Assembly (NCBI GenBank): GCA_009377815.1
Contig: WHTI01000004.1
Span: 1-61,974 of the forward strand
Origin: Actinomycetota bacterium
GTDB lineage: Bacteria > Actinomycetota > CADDZG01 > WHSQ01
Length of the DNA stretch: 61,974 bases
Direction of reading: 5' to 3'
Below the pieces are notes generated by a model. The model made no database searches and was not told where the DNA came from. It saw nothing but the letters and a program-made list of their open reading frames with translations. The position numbers were made by a program, and so were the translations under genes. This document shows, in pieces, positions 7,581 through 16,773 of this stretch; positions within the stretch are counted from its first letter, which is position 1; every line of letters begins with the position of its first letter.

Positions 7581-8837
7581 GTGAAGTCGAGACGCATCGT
7601 GCCGCTCATCGCGGCGGCACTTCTGGTTCTAACTGGGGTCGCGATCGCGGCACCGAGCAACGGGAAGGTCGTCCGGGCCGAAGGAGCCGAACTGGCGGCC
7701 GGTCGGTACGTGGTCGTTCTCGAGGACTCCGCAGTAGCAGGGACGGTAGCGGCCGCGCAGGCGGCGACCTTTGGATTCGACGTGCTCCACGTCTACAGCC
7801 ACACACTCCAAGGGTACGCGGCCAAGATGCCGGCTTCGGTCGCGCAGGCCGTGGCAGCTCTGCCCGGGGTGAAATGGGTCGAGCAGGACCGCATCTTCCG
7901 CGCTACCGCGCAGAGCCTTCCTTCCGGGATCGATCGGGTCGACGCAGATCTCAGCACGACGGCGGGCATCAACAACGTCGACACCCGCGTGAACGTCGAT
8001 GTCGCGGTGATCGACACCGGGGTCGACCTCAACCACCCAGATCTCAATGTCTACACGGCCGGTCAGAAGAACTGCACGTTCTTCGGACTCTTTGCGAACG
8101 CCGATGACGACAACGGTCACGGATCGCATGTGGCCGGCACGATCGGCGCGCTCGACAACAACGACGGGGTCGTTGGCGTGGCCCCCGGTGCGCGCATCTG
8201 GCCGGTGAAGGTGCTCAACGCGGCAGGCGTTGGATTCGGCTCGGACATCATCTGTGGGATCGACTACGTCGCCTCCCGCTCGTCAGAGATCGAGGTCGCC
8301 AACATGAGTCTCGGCGGTGGCGGCACCGACAGGGGTGCGTGTGGGGCCGGCGGCGACTCCCAGCACGCCGCTATCTGCGACGCGGTCAACAGTGGCGTGA
8401 CGTTCGTCGTTGCTGCGGGCAACGATTCCTCGGACGCTGCCGGCTTCACTCCGGCTGCCTACGACGAGGTCATCACGGTGTCCGCCCTGGCCGACTTCAA
8501 CGGGCAGCCGGGCGGCGGAGCCCCATCGACGTGCACTGCAGACGTCGATGACACGTTCGCCAACTTCTCGAACTACGGTGCCGACGTCGACATCATCGCT
8601 CCGGGTGTGTGCATCAACTCGACGGTGCCGGGCGGTGGATACGACAACACCTACTCGGGAACGTCGATGGCGAGTCCGCACGTCGCGGGTGGGGCCGCCC
8701 TCTACAAAGCGGTCAACCCGAGCGCCACTCCGGCTCAGGTGCGAGCTGCGCTTATCGCGGCTGGGACCCTGAACTGGAACTCGAGCGATGATCCGGACGG
8801 GGTTCAGGAACGTCTCCTGAACGTCGCGTCCTTCTGA
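7581..8837 (+). CDS. Secreted subtilisin-like serine protease (S8) with I9 propeptide
   Basis: A 418-residue exported protease. A Sec signal (RRIVPLIAAALLVLTGVAIA) is followed by an inhibitor-I9-like propeptide (RYVVVLEDSA to WVEQDRIF), then the catalytic domain. The catalytic triad is visible: Asp in AVIDTGVDLNHPDL, His in NGHGSHVAGTIG and Ser in GTSMASPHVAGG. The oxyanion Asn is in VVAAGNDSS. Cysteines in CGAGGDSQHAAIC and at APGVCINS could form disulfides. The GTG start has GGGGGT just upstream. Its 3' end is overlapped by the convergent MFS gene. Confidence 0.95.
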   Translation: MKSRRIVPLIAAALLVLTGVAIAAPSNGKVVRAEGAELAAGRYVVVLEDSAVAGTVAAAQAATFGFDVLHVYSHTLQGYAAKMPASVAQAVAALPGVKWVEQDRIFRATAQSLPSGIDRVDADLSTTAGINNVDTRVNVDVAVIDTGVDLNHPDLNVYTAGQKNCTFFGLFANADDDNGHGSHVAGTIGALDNNDGVVGVAPGARIWPVKVLNAAGVGFGSDIICGIDYVASRSSEIEVANMSLGGGGTDRGACGAGGDSQHAAICDAVNSGVTFVVAAGNDSSDAAGFTPAAYDEVITVSALADFNGQPGGGAPSTCTADVDDTFANFSNYGADVDIIAPGVCINSTVPGGGYDNTYSGTSMASPHVAGGAALYKAVNPSATPAQVRAALIAAGTLNWNSSDDPDGVQERLLNVASF

Positions 8838-10170
8838 AACTCAGGCGGGGGGCGCTTCGGCGCCCCTCGCCTGCTCTCTGATTCCTGCTCGCCGGTCTGC
8901 GCGCGTCTCGCCGGGTCGACAGGGTGTTGCCGGCTCGTCTCATGACTCCAGCCGCCTCTCTCCGGAGACGCTTCCTCAGAGCGAAGGTGGCGGCGACCAG
9001 GGTTGCTACGCCCGAGAGGGCCAGGGCCGCTCGGGTTCCCATGTGCTCGGCGACGTAGCCCATCAGGGGCCCGCCGACCGGAGTGCTCCCCAGGAACACC
9101 ACTGCGTAGAGCGCCATGACGCGCCCTCTCATCGCCGGGGCCGCCTCCATCTGCAGGGTTGAATTGGCGGTCGCCGCGAACAGGATGCTCGCAGCACCCA
9201 TCGGGACGATGATGACCATCGCCCACGTGAGGGTCGGAGCCAGTCCCAGTGCGACCAGGAACGCTCCGAAGGTCAGGGCGGAGGCCAGAAGTAGCTTCCG
9301 GGTTGGCCTGGAGGTTGCCGCCGAAGCGAGCGCCCCGAAGATCGTCCCGACGCCCATCATCGCCGAGAGCAATCCGAAGGTTGCGGCGTTGCCCGAGAAG
9401 ACCTTGTCGGCGAGCAGCGGCACGAACATCCTGAAGTTGAACGCCAGGGTTCCGACCACGGCCATGAGTAACAGGGTCGAACGCAGCACGGGGTTGGCCC
9501 AGATGTAGCGGAAGCCCTCGCGCAGCTGCCCCTTCCCTCGCGGCACGAGCTCGGTCTGGTGAAGTTCGTCCACGTCCATCTTTGCGAGCGCACCCACAAC
9601 GACGATGTACGACAGCGCGTTCAGGAGGAAACAGATCCCGATTCCGACCGTCGAGATGAGGATCCCGGCGATCGCCGGTCCCGCGGTGCGGGCCGCGGTG
9701 AGAACCGTCGAGTTGAGTCCGACGGCGTTGGACAGATGCTCTGGATCGACGAGTTCCGAGACGAAGCTCTGCCTGGTCGGGTTGTCGATCATGATCACCA
9801 CGCCCCACAAGGCGGTGAGGACGTAGACCATCCACAGGGTGACGATCCCGGTAACGGTCAGGATCCCAAGGGCCAGCGCGATGACCGCGGCGAGGACCTG
9901 CGTGATCATCAGGATGCGGCGTTTGTCGAACCGATCCGCGATGACTCCGCCCCACGCGCCGAACAGAAGCATGGGAGCGAACTGCAATGCGCTCGTGATC
10001 CCCAGCGCGACCGGGCTACCCGTGATGCTCAGGACCAACCAGATCTGTGCGACCGCCTGGAGCCAGGTGCCGGTCATCGAGACGGTCTGCGCGATGAAGT
10101 AGCGGCGGTAGTTGGGGATGTGGAGTGAACGGAACATGCGTCCCGCGGTCAATCGGATCGTTTCGGTCAT
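8752..10170 (-). CDS. MFS transporter (enterobactin-exporter-like MFS_3) with extended basic C-terminus
   Basis: A 472-residue major facilitator protein. Residues 1-400 contain about twelve hydrophobic helices, and the loop motif GVIADRFDKRRILM follows TM2. The family exports drugs or siderophores. Beyond the last helix (ALALSGVATLVAATFALRK) the frame runs a further 75 or so residues rich in Arg, Ser and Pro before a stop. This tail reads through a strong hairpin and 86 bp of the antisense strand of the subtilase 3' end, so the native stop may have been lost. It sits 7 nt downstream of marR, forming a MarR-controlled efflux operon. Confidence 0.88.
   Translation of the reverse strand: MTETIRLTAGRMFRSLHIPNYRRYFIAQTVSMTGTWLQAVAQIWLVLSITGSPVALGITSALQFAPMLLFGAWGGVIADRFDKRRILMITQVLAAVIALALGILTVTGIVTLWMVYVLTALWGVVIMIDNPTRQSFVSELVDPEHLSNAVGLNSTVLTAARTAGPAIAGILISTVGIGICFLLNALSYIVVVGALAKMDVDELHQTELVPRGKGQLREGFRYIWANPVLRSTLLLMAVVGTLAFNFRMFVPLLADKVFSGNAATFGLLSAMMGVGTIFGALASAATSRPTRKLLLASALTFGAFLVALGLAPTLTWAMVIIVPMGAASILFAATANSTLQMEAAPAMRGRVMALYAVVFLGSTPVGGPLMGYVAEHMGTRAALALSGVATLVAATFALRKRLRREAAGVMRRAGNTLSTRRDARRPASRNQRAGEGRRSAPRLSFRRTRRSGDVPEPRPDHRSSSSSGSQPR
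8843..8872. terminator. Strong 13-bp hairpin between convergent genes
   Basis: A 13-bp stem (one G.U pair) with a TTCG loop, arms 8843-8855 and 8860-8872, starts 6 nt after the subtilase stop. There is no T tract. It probably terminates or stabilises transcripts on either strand. It lies inside the reading frame of the opposing MFS gene. Confidence 0.7.
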
Positions 10171-10177
10171 CGATGCA

Positions 10178-10618
10178 TCAGTCCTCGTTCAGGATGGATT
10201 CGAGCAAGGCGACCGCAGCGGCCAGCTCTCGTTCTTCGGTTCCCGTGGCCCTCAGCCGCTTGGCCAGATAGGCGTTCTTCTTCGAGCGGTTGCGGGCGAT
10301 CAGCTTCTTGCCCTCGTTCGACAGGCTCACCCGCGCTACGCGCTTGTCCTCCGGGTCCGCATCCCGGGTGATCAGACCGACCTCCTCGAGCCGGGCGACC
10401 ACCCTGGTCATCGTCGGCGGCTGCACCCGTTCGGCCTCGGCCAGCTCCCCGATCGTCAGGGGACCGCGCTCGATGACCGCCAGCGCCGAAAGCATGGAGG
10501 GGCTGGCGTCTGGCTCGGCCTGCTGCCGGAGCCTCCGCGCAAGCCGCATGACCACCAGCCGCAGTCGGGTGGCGGTGTCGAGATCGATCTCGGCGGGGGC
10601 GTTCGCAGTCTTAGTCAT
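10178..10618 (-). CDS. MarR family transcriptional regulator
   Basis: A 146-residue winged helix-turn-helix protein. The DNA-recognition region is LTIGELAEAERVQPPTMTRVVARLEEVGLI, followed by the wing RDADPEDKRVARVSLS and a C-terminal dimerisation helix. It is co-transcribed with the MFS gene, so it probably represses efflux in response to a small ligand. A perfect inverted repeat sits just upstream of its -10 element, consistent with autoregulation. Confidence 0.93.
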   Translation of the reverse strand: MTKTANAPAEIDLDTATRLRLVVMRLARRLRQQAEPDASPSMLSALAVIERGPLTIGELAEAERVQPPTMTRVVARLEEVGLITRDADPEDKRVARVSLSNEGKKLIARNRSKKNAYLAKRLRATGTEERELAAAVALLESILNED

Positions 10619-10624
10619 GCCCTT

Positions 10625-10630
10625 AGCATA
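10625..10630 (-). promoter_or_regulatory. Putative -10 of the marR-MFS operon
   Basis: TATGCT on the minus strand, 6 nt before the marR ATG. The adjacent palindrome would block polymerase access. Confidence 0.55.
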
Positions 10631-10632
10631 AC

Positions 10633-10651
10633 TAATTAGCAGGACTAATTA
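10633..10651. promoter_or_regulatory. Candidate MarR operator (19-bp inverted repeat)
   Basis: TAATTAG, 5-nt spacer, CTAATTA: a perfect AT-rich inverted repeat in otherwise GC-rich DNA, placed between the putative -10 and -35 positions of the marR promoter. Size and symmetry fit a MarR-dimer site. Confidence 0.65.
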
Positions 10652-10666
10652 TTTCAATCCTGCTCG

Positions 10667-10693
10667 GCAGGTCGTCGAGACGACCTGCTTCTG
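10667..10693 (-). repeat. REP-like palindrome, copy A
   Basis: A perfect 10-bp inverted repeat (arms 10667-10676 and 10679-10688, 2-nt centre) carrying a CAGAAGC tag on its minus-strand 5' side (10687-10693). It shares the GGTCGTCGAGACGACC core with copy B. It lies between the stop of a glycosyltransferase gene and the marR promoter and could double as a terminator. Confidence 0.7.
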
Positions 10694-10723
10694 AGCTCAA
10701 AGCGGTCGTCGTGCCGGCGAGTA

Positions 10724-11953
10724 CTAGACAGATCTTGGATTCAGGGTCCCGAACAATTCTTCGTAGGCCCGTGCAACCGCGGCCGGGGAGGCCCACGATT
10801 CGACGAACCCCCGCCCGCTCGCACCCATCGAGGCGGTCCGGGCGGGGTCGTCGAGGAGCGTGCGGATCGCCTTGGTGAAGGCCTCGGAGTCTTCCGGCGG
10901 GACCGCGAGCCCGGCATCGGCGCTCGCGAGGATCCGGGCTACCTCGCTGCCGGCGTCGACGCTCGCGACGACCGGACGACCGGCGGCAAGGATCGAATAG
11001 GTCTTGGACGGAACGCTCGACCGTGCCAAGCCGCGCTTCAACGGCACGAGGTGGATGTCGGCGGCGGCCAGGACCTCACTCAGGCGTTCGACCGGCTGCA
11101 TCGGCGCGAAGACCACGTTGGCAAGTCCGGCCGCCTTCTCCTTGAGCTCATCGAGTGCTGAGCCGCCCCCGTTGATGACGAACGCGAGGTCTTCCTCATA
11201 GGAGAGGGCGGTGGCGGCCGCCAGGATCAGCTCGAAGGACTGCGAGAGTCCGACGTTGCCGGCGTACATGACGACCGTCTTCCCGGTGAGCCCGTGCTCC
11301 GCCCGGTATGAGTTCTCCCGGTCGCCGGGCCGGATCGCCTCGGTGTCCACGAAGTTCGGGATGACGTGGACCTTCGCAGGATCGTCGAGCTTCGCGGTCA
11401 GGTTGTCCTTGAGGTCGTTCGACAGCACGGTGATCGCGTCTGAACGCGCGTAGCAGAGGCGCTCAAGTCGGTACGCCGCCGCGATGGCGCGCTTGCCCTT
11501 TAGAGCGCCGACCTCGATGGCAACGTCTGGGTAGACATCCTGGATGTTGAAGACGAGAGGCGCCTTGCGCTTCTTGGCTACCGCCCAGCCGGTCAGACCG
11601 AGGGTGAGTGGTGGCGACATGGCGAGGACTCCGTCGACCGGATCCCCACGCATCCCTTGGGCCGCGGCCAGCGCGCTGAACCCGCCGAACGCGGCTGCTC
11701 GGCGGAGGATGTTCCGCTTGTCCTGGGTGGGAAAGGGATTCATCCGCGTGATGCGTCCCCAGGGAACGTCCTCGTGACGGGTCCACTTCCCCTCGTAGCC
11801 GGGCTCGATGCTGTGGTCGCGGTACCAGGGAAGCGATGTCAAGACCTCGATCGTGTGACCCCGTCCGGCAAGTTCGTGAACGATCCTCGTGATGACCGCG
11901 CCGGTGGGGGCCAGGTCCGGTTCGAAGTGGGGACAGACAACCGCCAGTTTCAC
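10724..11953 (-). CDS. Glycosyltransferase family 4, WcaI/WbuB-like
   Basis: A 409-residue GT-B fold transferase that moves a sugar from a nucleotide donor to a growing surface glycan at the cytoplasmic membrane. The N-terminal half begins MKLAVVCPHFEPDLAPTGAVI, typical of WcaI-like enzymes. The C-terminal donor domain contains TVVMYAGNVGLSQSFE and VPSKTYSILAAGRPVVAS. GTG start at 11953 overlaps the preceding stop in a GTGA (11950-11953), so it is translationally coupled to the upstream glycosyltransferase. Donor and acceptor are not predictable from sequence. Confidence 0.9.
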   Translation of the reverse strand: MKLAVVCPHFEPDLAPTGAVITRIVHELAGRGHTIEVLTSLPWYRDHSIEPGYEGKWTRHEDVPWGRITRMNPFPTQDKRNILRRAAAFGGFSALAAAQGMRGDPVDGVLAMSPPLTLGLTGWAVAKKRKAPLVFNIQDVYPDVAIEVGALKGKRAIAAAYRLERLCYARSDAITVLSNDLKDNLTAKLDDPAKVHVIPNFVDTEAIRPGDRENSYRAEHGLTGKTVVMYAGNVGLSQSFELILAAATALSYEEDLAFVINGGGSALDELKEKAAGLANVVFAPMQPVERLSEVLAAADIHLVPLKRGLARSSVPSKTYSILAAGRPVVASVDAGSEVARILASADAGLAVPPEDSEAFTKAIRTLLDDPARTASMGASGRGFVESWASPAAVARAYEELFGTLNPRSV

Positions 11954-13077
11954 AGCGTGGTTTCCAGCGCGTGACGGTAGGAGCTCTCGAGGATGTTGGC
12001 CGCCTGATCCCAGGTGAACGCGCCGGCGCGTTCGATCCCTTTCTTGACGAGGATCGAGCGCAGGTTGTCGTCATCGAGCAGCTCGGTCATCGCCTGGGAC
12101 CATTGCTCGGGATTGTCGGGGGACACCATCAAGCCGGCCTCGTCCACGACCTCGGGCAGCGCGGTGGCGTCCGCGGCGATCACCGGGCACCCCCGGGCCA
12201 TCGCTTCCAGCACCGGAGCGCCGAAGCCCTCGAAGCGTGACGGGAAGGTCATCGCGACGGCCTCTCGGTAGAGAGCATCGAGATCGTGCGACGGGATGTA
12301 GCCGAGCCGCTTCACCCGTCCGGCGATCCCTTGCTCCTTGATCTCCTGCGCGAGACGCACCTCCATCGAGCCCTTCGCTCCGGTGAACACCAGGGTGGTG
12401 TCGGGATACATCTTCGCGACGCGGGCGAACGCTTCGATGAGGACGAGATGGTTCTTGTGCGGATAGGTGATCGCCGGATAGAGGAAGAACCGGCCCTCGA
12501 TCCCGTATCGCTTTCTGACGCTCGAATCGTCTTCCGACGACACACGCGGTGAGATCCCGTGCGGGACGACGACGACGATGCTCGGGTCGATGTTGAGTCG
12601 TTCGATCACCGTGCGGCGGGAGTATTCACTTGGGGTTAGTACGAGACGGGCCGCCTCGGCCGAGCGCGGCACCATGCGCTTGAGGTAGGCGAGCTTCGTC
12701 GTCGAGAAGTACTCGGGGTAATAGAGGTACTGAAGGTCATGGATCGTGAGCACCGGGCGCGCCGTCCGAACGATGGGAACCACACCACCGGCGTGATGGA
12801 CGAGGTCGATCTTCCGCTTCCGGCACTGGGCCGCGAGCCATGAGTTCTCGCCGGCGACGCGGAACGACTTGAACTGTCCCGACACCGGCGCGAAGGCGAT
12901 CTTGAAGGTTTTCGAGAGGTCGGGGTAGGCCTCGGCGAACTGAGGCAGGGCGAAGATCGTGTAGTCGAACTCGGTGGGACGCTCCGCCAGGCCCTGGAGA
13001 AGGCGCGTGGTGTAGGTCTCGGAGCCACCCACGACCCCGGGAACCATCCACAACATGTTGATGCCGACCTTCTCCAT
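11950..13077 (-). CDS. Glycosyltransferase family 4
   Basis: A 375-residue GT4 enzyme. N-terminal GINMLWMVPGVVGGSETYTTR binds the acceptor side. The donor domain has the FLYPAITYPHKNH strand and the E-x7-E motif in FEGFGAPVLEAMARGCPVIA. The ATG at 13077 is chosen over an upstream in-frame start because GGAGG lies 5-10 nt before it and the protein then begins MEKVGINML. REP-like copy B lies right at the 5' edge of this ribosome site, within the mRNA leader. It is coupled to the next gene by GTGA. Confidence 0.92.
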   Translation of the reverse strand: MEKVGINMLWMVPGVVGGSETYTTRLLQGLAERPTEFDYTIFALPQFAEAYPDLSKTFKIAFAPVSGQFKSFRVAGENSWLAAQCRKRKIDLVHHAGGVVPIVRTARPVLTIHDLQYLYYPEYFSTTKLAYLKRMVPRSAEAARLVLTPSEYSRRTVIERLNIDPSIVVVVPHGISPRVSSEDDSSVRKRYGIEGRFFLYPAITYPHKNHLVLIEAFARVAKMYPDTTLVFTGAKGSMEVRLAQEIKEQGIAGRVKRLGYIPSHDLDALYREAVAMTFPSRFEGFGAPVLEAMARGCPVIAADATALPEVVDEAGLMVSPDNPEQWSQAMTELLDDDNLRSILVKKGIERAGAFTWDQAANILESSYRHALETTL

Positions 13078-13086
13078 TTTCCTCCT

Positions 13087-13113
13087 GCCGGTCGTCGAGA
13101 CGACCGGCTTCTG
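13087..13113 (-). repeat. REP-like palindrome, copy B
   Basis: A perfect 10-bp inverted repeat (arms 13087-13096 and 13099-13108) followed on the plus strand by GCTTCTG. It differs from copy A at one base pair, changed on both arms (A-T to C-G), which preserves the stem. It lies between two glycosyltransferase genes. Confidence 0.7.
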
Positions 13114-13161
13114 TGTCCTCAACGCCTGATCCGCCGTGGAGTCTCTCTCCTATCGCTCTGC

Positions 13162-14262
13162 CTAGTTCTTCTCGGCGAGTTCTTGGTAGACCTCACCCAA
13201 GAGCTCGGCGGTGCGGTCCCATGAGAAGTGCGCCGCGCGCTCCTTACCTCGGGCCCCCAGCTCGGCGGCGAACGAGTCATTCTCCAGCACCTTGGCAAGA
13301 CCCTTTGCGATCGAGCCGGGATCGGTCGGATCGATCAAGACCACCGCGTCCCCACCGATCTCTTCAGTCGATGTGCCCCGAGAGGTTACGACGGGCGTGC
13401 CCTGGGTCATGGCTTCGAGGACGGGGAAGCCGAATCCCTCGGCGAAGCTCGGAAAGGTGAATACCGAGGCTCCGGCATAGAGCGGACCGAGGTCGCCCGC
13501 CGGCACGAAGCCGAGGGGCTTCACCCGGTCCCCGAGGGGCTCGATCAGGGCGGTGATGTCCTCGTTCCAGCCCTTGGGGCCGACGAGCACGAGATCGGCG
13601 TTCGCATCGAGGGCGCGGAATGCCTGAAGAAGACCGTGGAGGTTCTTGCGAGGCTCGACCGTTCCGGTCCACAGGATGTAGGGGCGCTCGAGCAAGTAGG
13701 TCGCCCGGACCCGATCGACCGCGGTGGTCGTGGCGGCCTCGGAGCGCACGCCGAGCGGAACCATACGGAGGCGTTCGGGGGGGAATCCGGCGGTCTCCGC
13801 GTCCGCCCACACCGCCTTAGACGAGCAGAGCACGAGGTCGACGTCGGCAAGGGCGAGCTGGAGATTGCGGCGGAAGAACCTCAGCCCGTGGGCGGTGAAG
13901 TGCTCCGGGTACCTCACGAAGGCGAGGTCGTGGATCGTGAGAGCCATCGGTCGGGTTCGGGGAGGCACCGCGATGGTCGTGGCGTGGATGACATCGACCG
14001 GGCCCGAGGCTCGCTCCACCTTGGGGACCCGGACCCGGGACCACGCCTCGTACAGGGGGATGCGGGGGAGCGCCAGGTGGCGGACAGGGATCGGGGGCAC
14101 GAACGGTTCAGGAGGCGGCCGCCGGTGCCGGGCCGCGACCCCCACGAGTTCGGCGAGTCCCGCCTCGGTTATTGCCCGCGCCATCTCGATGCCGGCGACC
14201 GCGGTCCCCCCGGGCACCGCGTGCCAGCACTGCTCGATCGTGTAGGCGACCTTAGGTCTCAC
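13162..14262 (-). CDS. Glycosyltransferase family 4
   Basis: A 366-residue GT4 enzyme. It has the TGTVEPRKNLHGLLQAF nucleotide-sugar motif typical of mannosyl- and rhamnosyltransferase-like proteins, and the E-x7-E motif AEGFGFPVLEAMTQGTPVV. A GTG start at 14262 is preferred because GGGAGGA precedes it and the family-like N-terminus is VRPKVAYTIEQCWHAVPGG. An in-frame start 51 nt upstream would add an unlikely leader. First gene of the leftward glycosyltransferase run. Confidence 0.9.
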   Translation of the reverse strand: MRPKVAYTIEQCWHAVPGGTAVAGIEMARAITEAGLAELVGVAARHRRPPPEPFVPPIPVRHLALPRIPLYEAWSRVRVPKVERASGPVDVIHATTIAVPPRTRPMALTIHDLAFVRYPEHFTAHGLRFFRRNLQLALADVDLVLCSSKAVWADAETAGFPPERLRMVPLGVRSEAATTTAVDRVRATYLLERPYILWTGTVEPRKNLHGLLQAFRALDANADLVLVGPKGWNEDITALIEPLGDRVKPLGFVPAGDLGPLYAGASVFTFPSFAEGFGFPVLEAMTQGTPVVTSRGTSTEEIGGDAVVLIDPTDPGSIAKGLAKVLENDSFAAELGARGKERAAHFSWDRTAELLGEVYQELAEKN

Positions 14263-14508
14263 GCCGTCATCCTCCCAGAGCCCGCGCTGTGACGGGGCCC
14301 ACTCCCGTCCCACCCAAAGCCCTCAAGAATCAAACCCAAGATCAAAGGCAAGGAGCGGGGCCCTTCGGCCCCCGCCCGATCATCCAGAGTCAAAACCAAC
14401 CCCCGGAAACACCGCAGAGAACGCCGCGTTTTACCGCACAGAACCCCGCCCTAGGCCCCCGCGATCGAGCCCGAACCAGGGGGCTCCGCCCCCTCCTCAA
14501 GGTGCTCA

Positions 14509-14570
14509 TTTCGCGCACAAAACCCCTTAAGCAATCGCTAGAGCAAGCTCCAGGGGTTTTGTGCGCGGAA
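14509..14570. repeat. Long inverted repeat, 19-bp stem with 24-nt loop
   Basis: Arms 14509-14527 and 14552-14570 pair over 19 bp (one G.T). The core is GCGCACAAAACCCCT and its complement. The loop contains a second small palindrome, GAGCAAGCTC (14541-14550). It is the longest stem I found in the window. Confidence 0.7.
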
Positions 14571-14699
14571 TGGGGACTTGGGTGTGGGGGCGAAACCCCT
14601 TGTGGGGGAGGGAGGAGACAGGAGACACACCTCCTGAGGCCCCGCCGAGCTCGGAGCCGGTCGCCGAGACCTAGCACCCGTGCGGTCGGCGAGGCCAAA

Positions 14700-14705
14700 T
14701 AGGAT
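14700..14705 (+). promoter_or_regulatory. Putative -10, leaderless promoter of the fcl operon
   Basis: TAGGAT ends 6 nt before the ATG at 14712, with no ribosome-binding sequence between. Confidence 0.5.
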
Positions 14706-14711
14706 GGGGCC

Positions 14712-15664
<953 letters not shown>

Positions 15665-15668
<4 letters not shown>

Positions 15669-16726
15669 GAGTCGCCATCGATGCCGGGCCCCTGTTCGAT
15701 CCGCCCACCGGGATCGGCCGTTACGCGACCGAACTGATCCGAGAGCTCCCGGCCGCCGGGGTCGAGGTTCAGCCCTACGCGGTGACCCTGCGAGGTAGTG
15801 CGCCGGAACTCGAGGTCGCCCGCTGGAGGGTTCCGGCCCGGGCCATGCAGTTCGCCTGGAGGCGCCTCGACCGGCCCTCGATCAATCGGCTCGTCCCGGG
15901 GGCCGAGATAGTTCATGGGACGAACTTCGTCCTCCCCGCCCTCGGGGGCCTGGCAGGAGTGGTGACCGTGCACGACCTTTCCTTCTTTCGAGACGACACG
16001 TTCCCCGGAGGAGACCGGCTGCGAGAGCTGGTTCCCTGGTCGATCGGGCGCGCCGGCGCGGTCGTGGTCCCCACGCAGGCGATCAAGGATGAGGTCGCCG
16101 ATCGTTACGCCCTGGCTGAGGACCGTATCCACGTGACGCACGAAGGCGTCTCGCTCGAATTCTTCGGCGCGGCTCCGTTGTCCGCCCTTGCCCTTGGTCG
16201 CATGGGCATCCCAGGGCCGTTCATCCTCGCCGTGGGCACGATCGAACCTCGCAAGAATCTCCGGCGGCTCCTCAATGCCTGGGACAAGATCCGCTCCGAG
16301 CTCGACGGTTGGAGGCTCGTGATCGCCGGCCCCCGAGGCTGGGGCGAGGATCTCCCCGAGACCGACGCCGTGATGCTGCTGGGATGGGTAGGCGACGAGA
16401 CCTTGCCCGGCCTGCTGGCCGCCGCCGATGTCTTCTGCTATCCATCCCTGTACGAAGGGTTCGGGCTCCCGCCTCTCGAGGCGATGGCGACGGGCACGGC
16501 GGCCGTCGTCGGGCGCTACGGGGCGGCACCCGAGGTCCTTGGTGACGCGGCTCATCTGGTAGACCCTCTCGAGGTCGATGATCTCGCCGAGGGCCTCCTG
16601 AGGCTGGCGACCGATGGCTCGGGACGGCGGGATCTCGAACTCAAGGGCAGGGCGCAAGCGGCTCGCTACACGTGGACGGCGACCGCTCGCGCCACCGTAG
16701 AGGCATACAAGGCGGCGATCGCGTGA
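15665..16726 (+). CDS. Glycosyltransferase family 4 with apparent CTG start
   Basis: A 353-residue GT4 enzyme. The typical N-terminus (M)[19 protein letters not shown] begins exactly at a CTG that overlaps the fcl stop as CTGA (15665-15668). I see no ATG or GTG close by in frame that gives a family-like start, and a GAGG lies roughly 10 nt upstream of the CTG. The donor domain has [17 protein letters not shown] and the E-x7-E motif [15 protein letters not shown]. Coupled translation from fcl would explain tolerance of a weak start codon. Confidence 0.88.
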
Positions 16727-16773
16727 AACCTCCTAAGTCCTTCCTTTCTCCCCATCCGGGTCATCATGTAGGT

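Larger units (their letters stand above)
14263..14711. other. 449-bp structured intergenic region between divergent glycan operons
   Basis: No convincing coding sequence. It holds several hairpins: 14355-14375 (GC-rich, CTTC loop), 14478-14494 (7-bp stem, TCC loop), 14509-14570 (19-bp stem, described separately) and 14619-14636 (6-bp stem). As a divergent promoter region it should not need terminators, so the density of hairpins is unusual. Confidence 0.6.

Noticed and set aside
14289-14702. 137-codon plus-strand frame in the glycan-locus gap
   Set aside because: Pro/Arg/Gln-rich, no homology pattern or ribosome site, and it runs through several hairpins.
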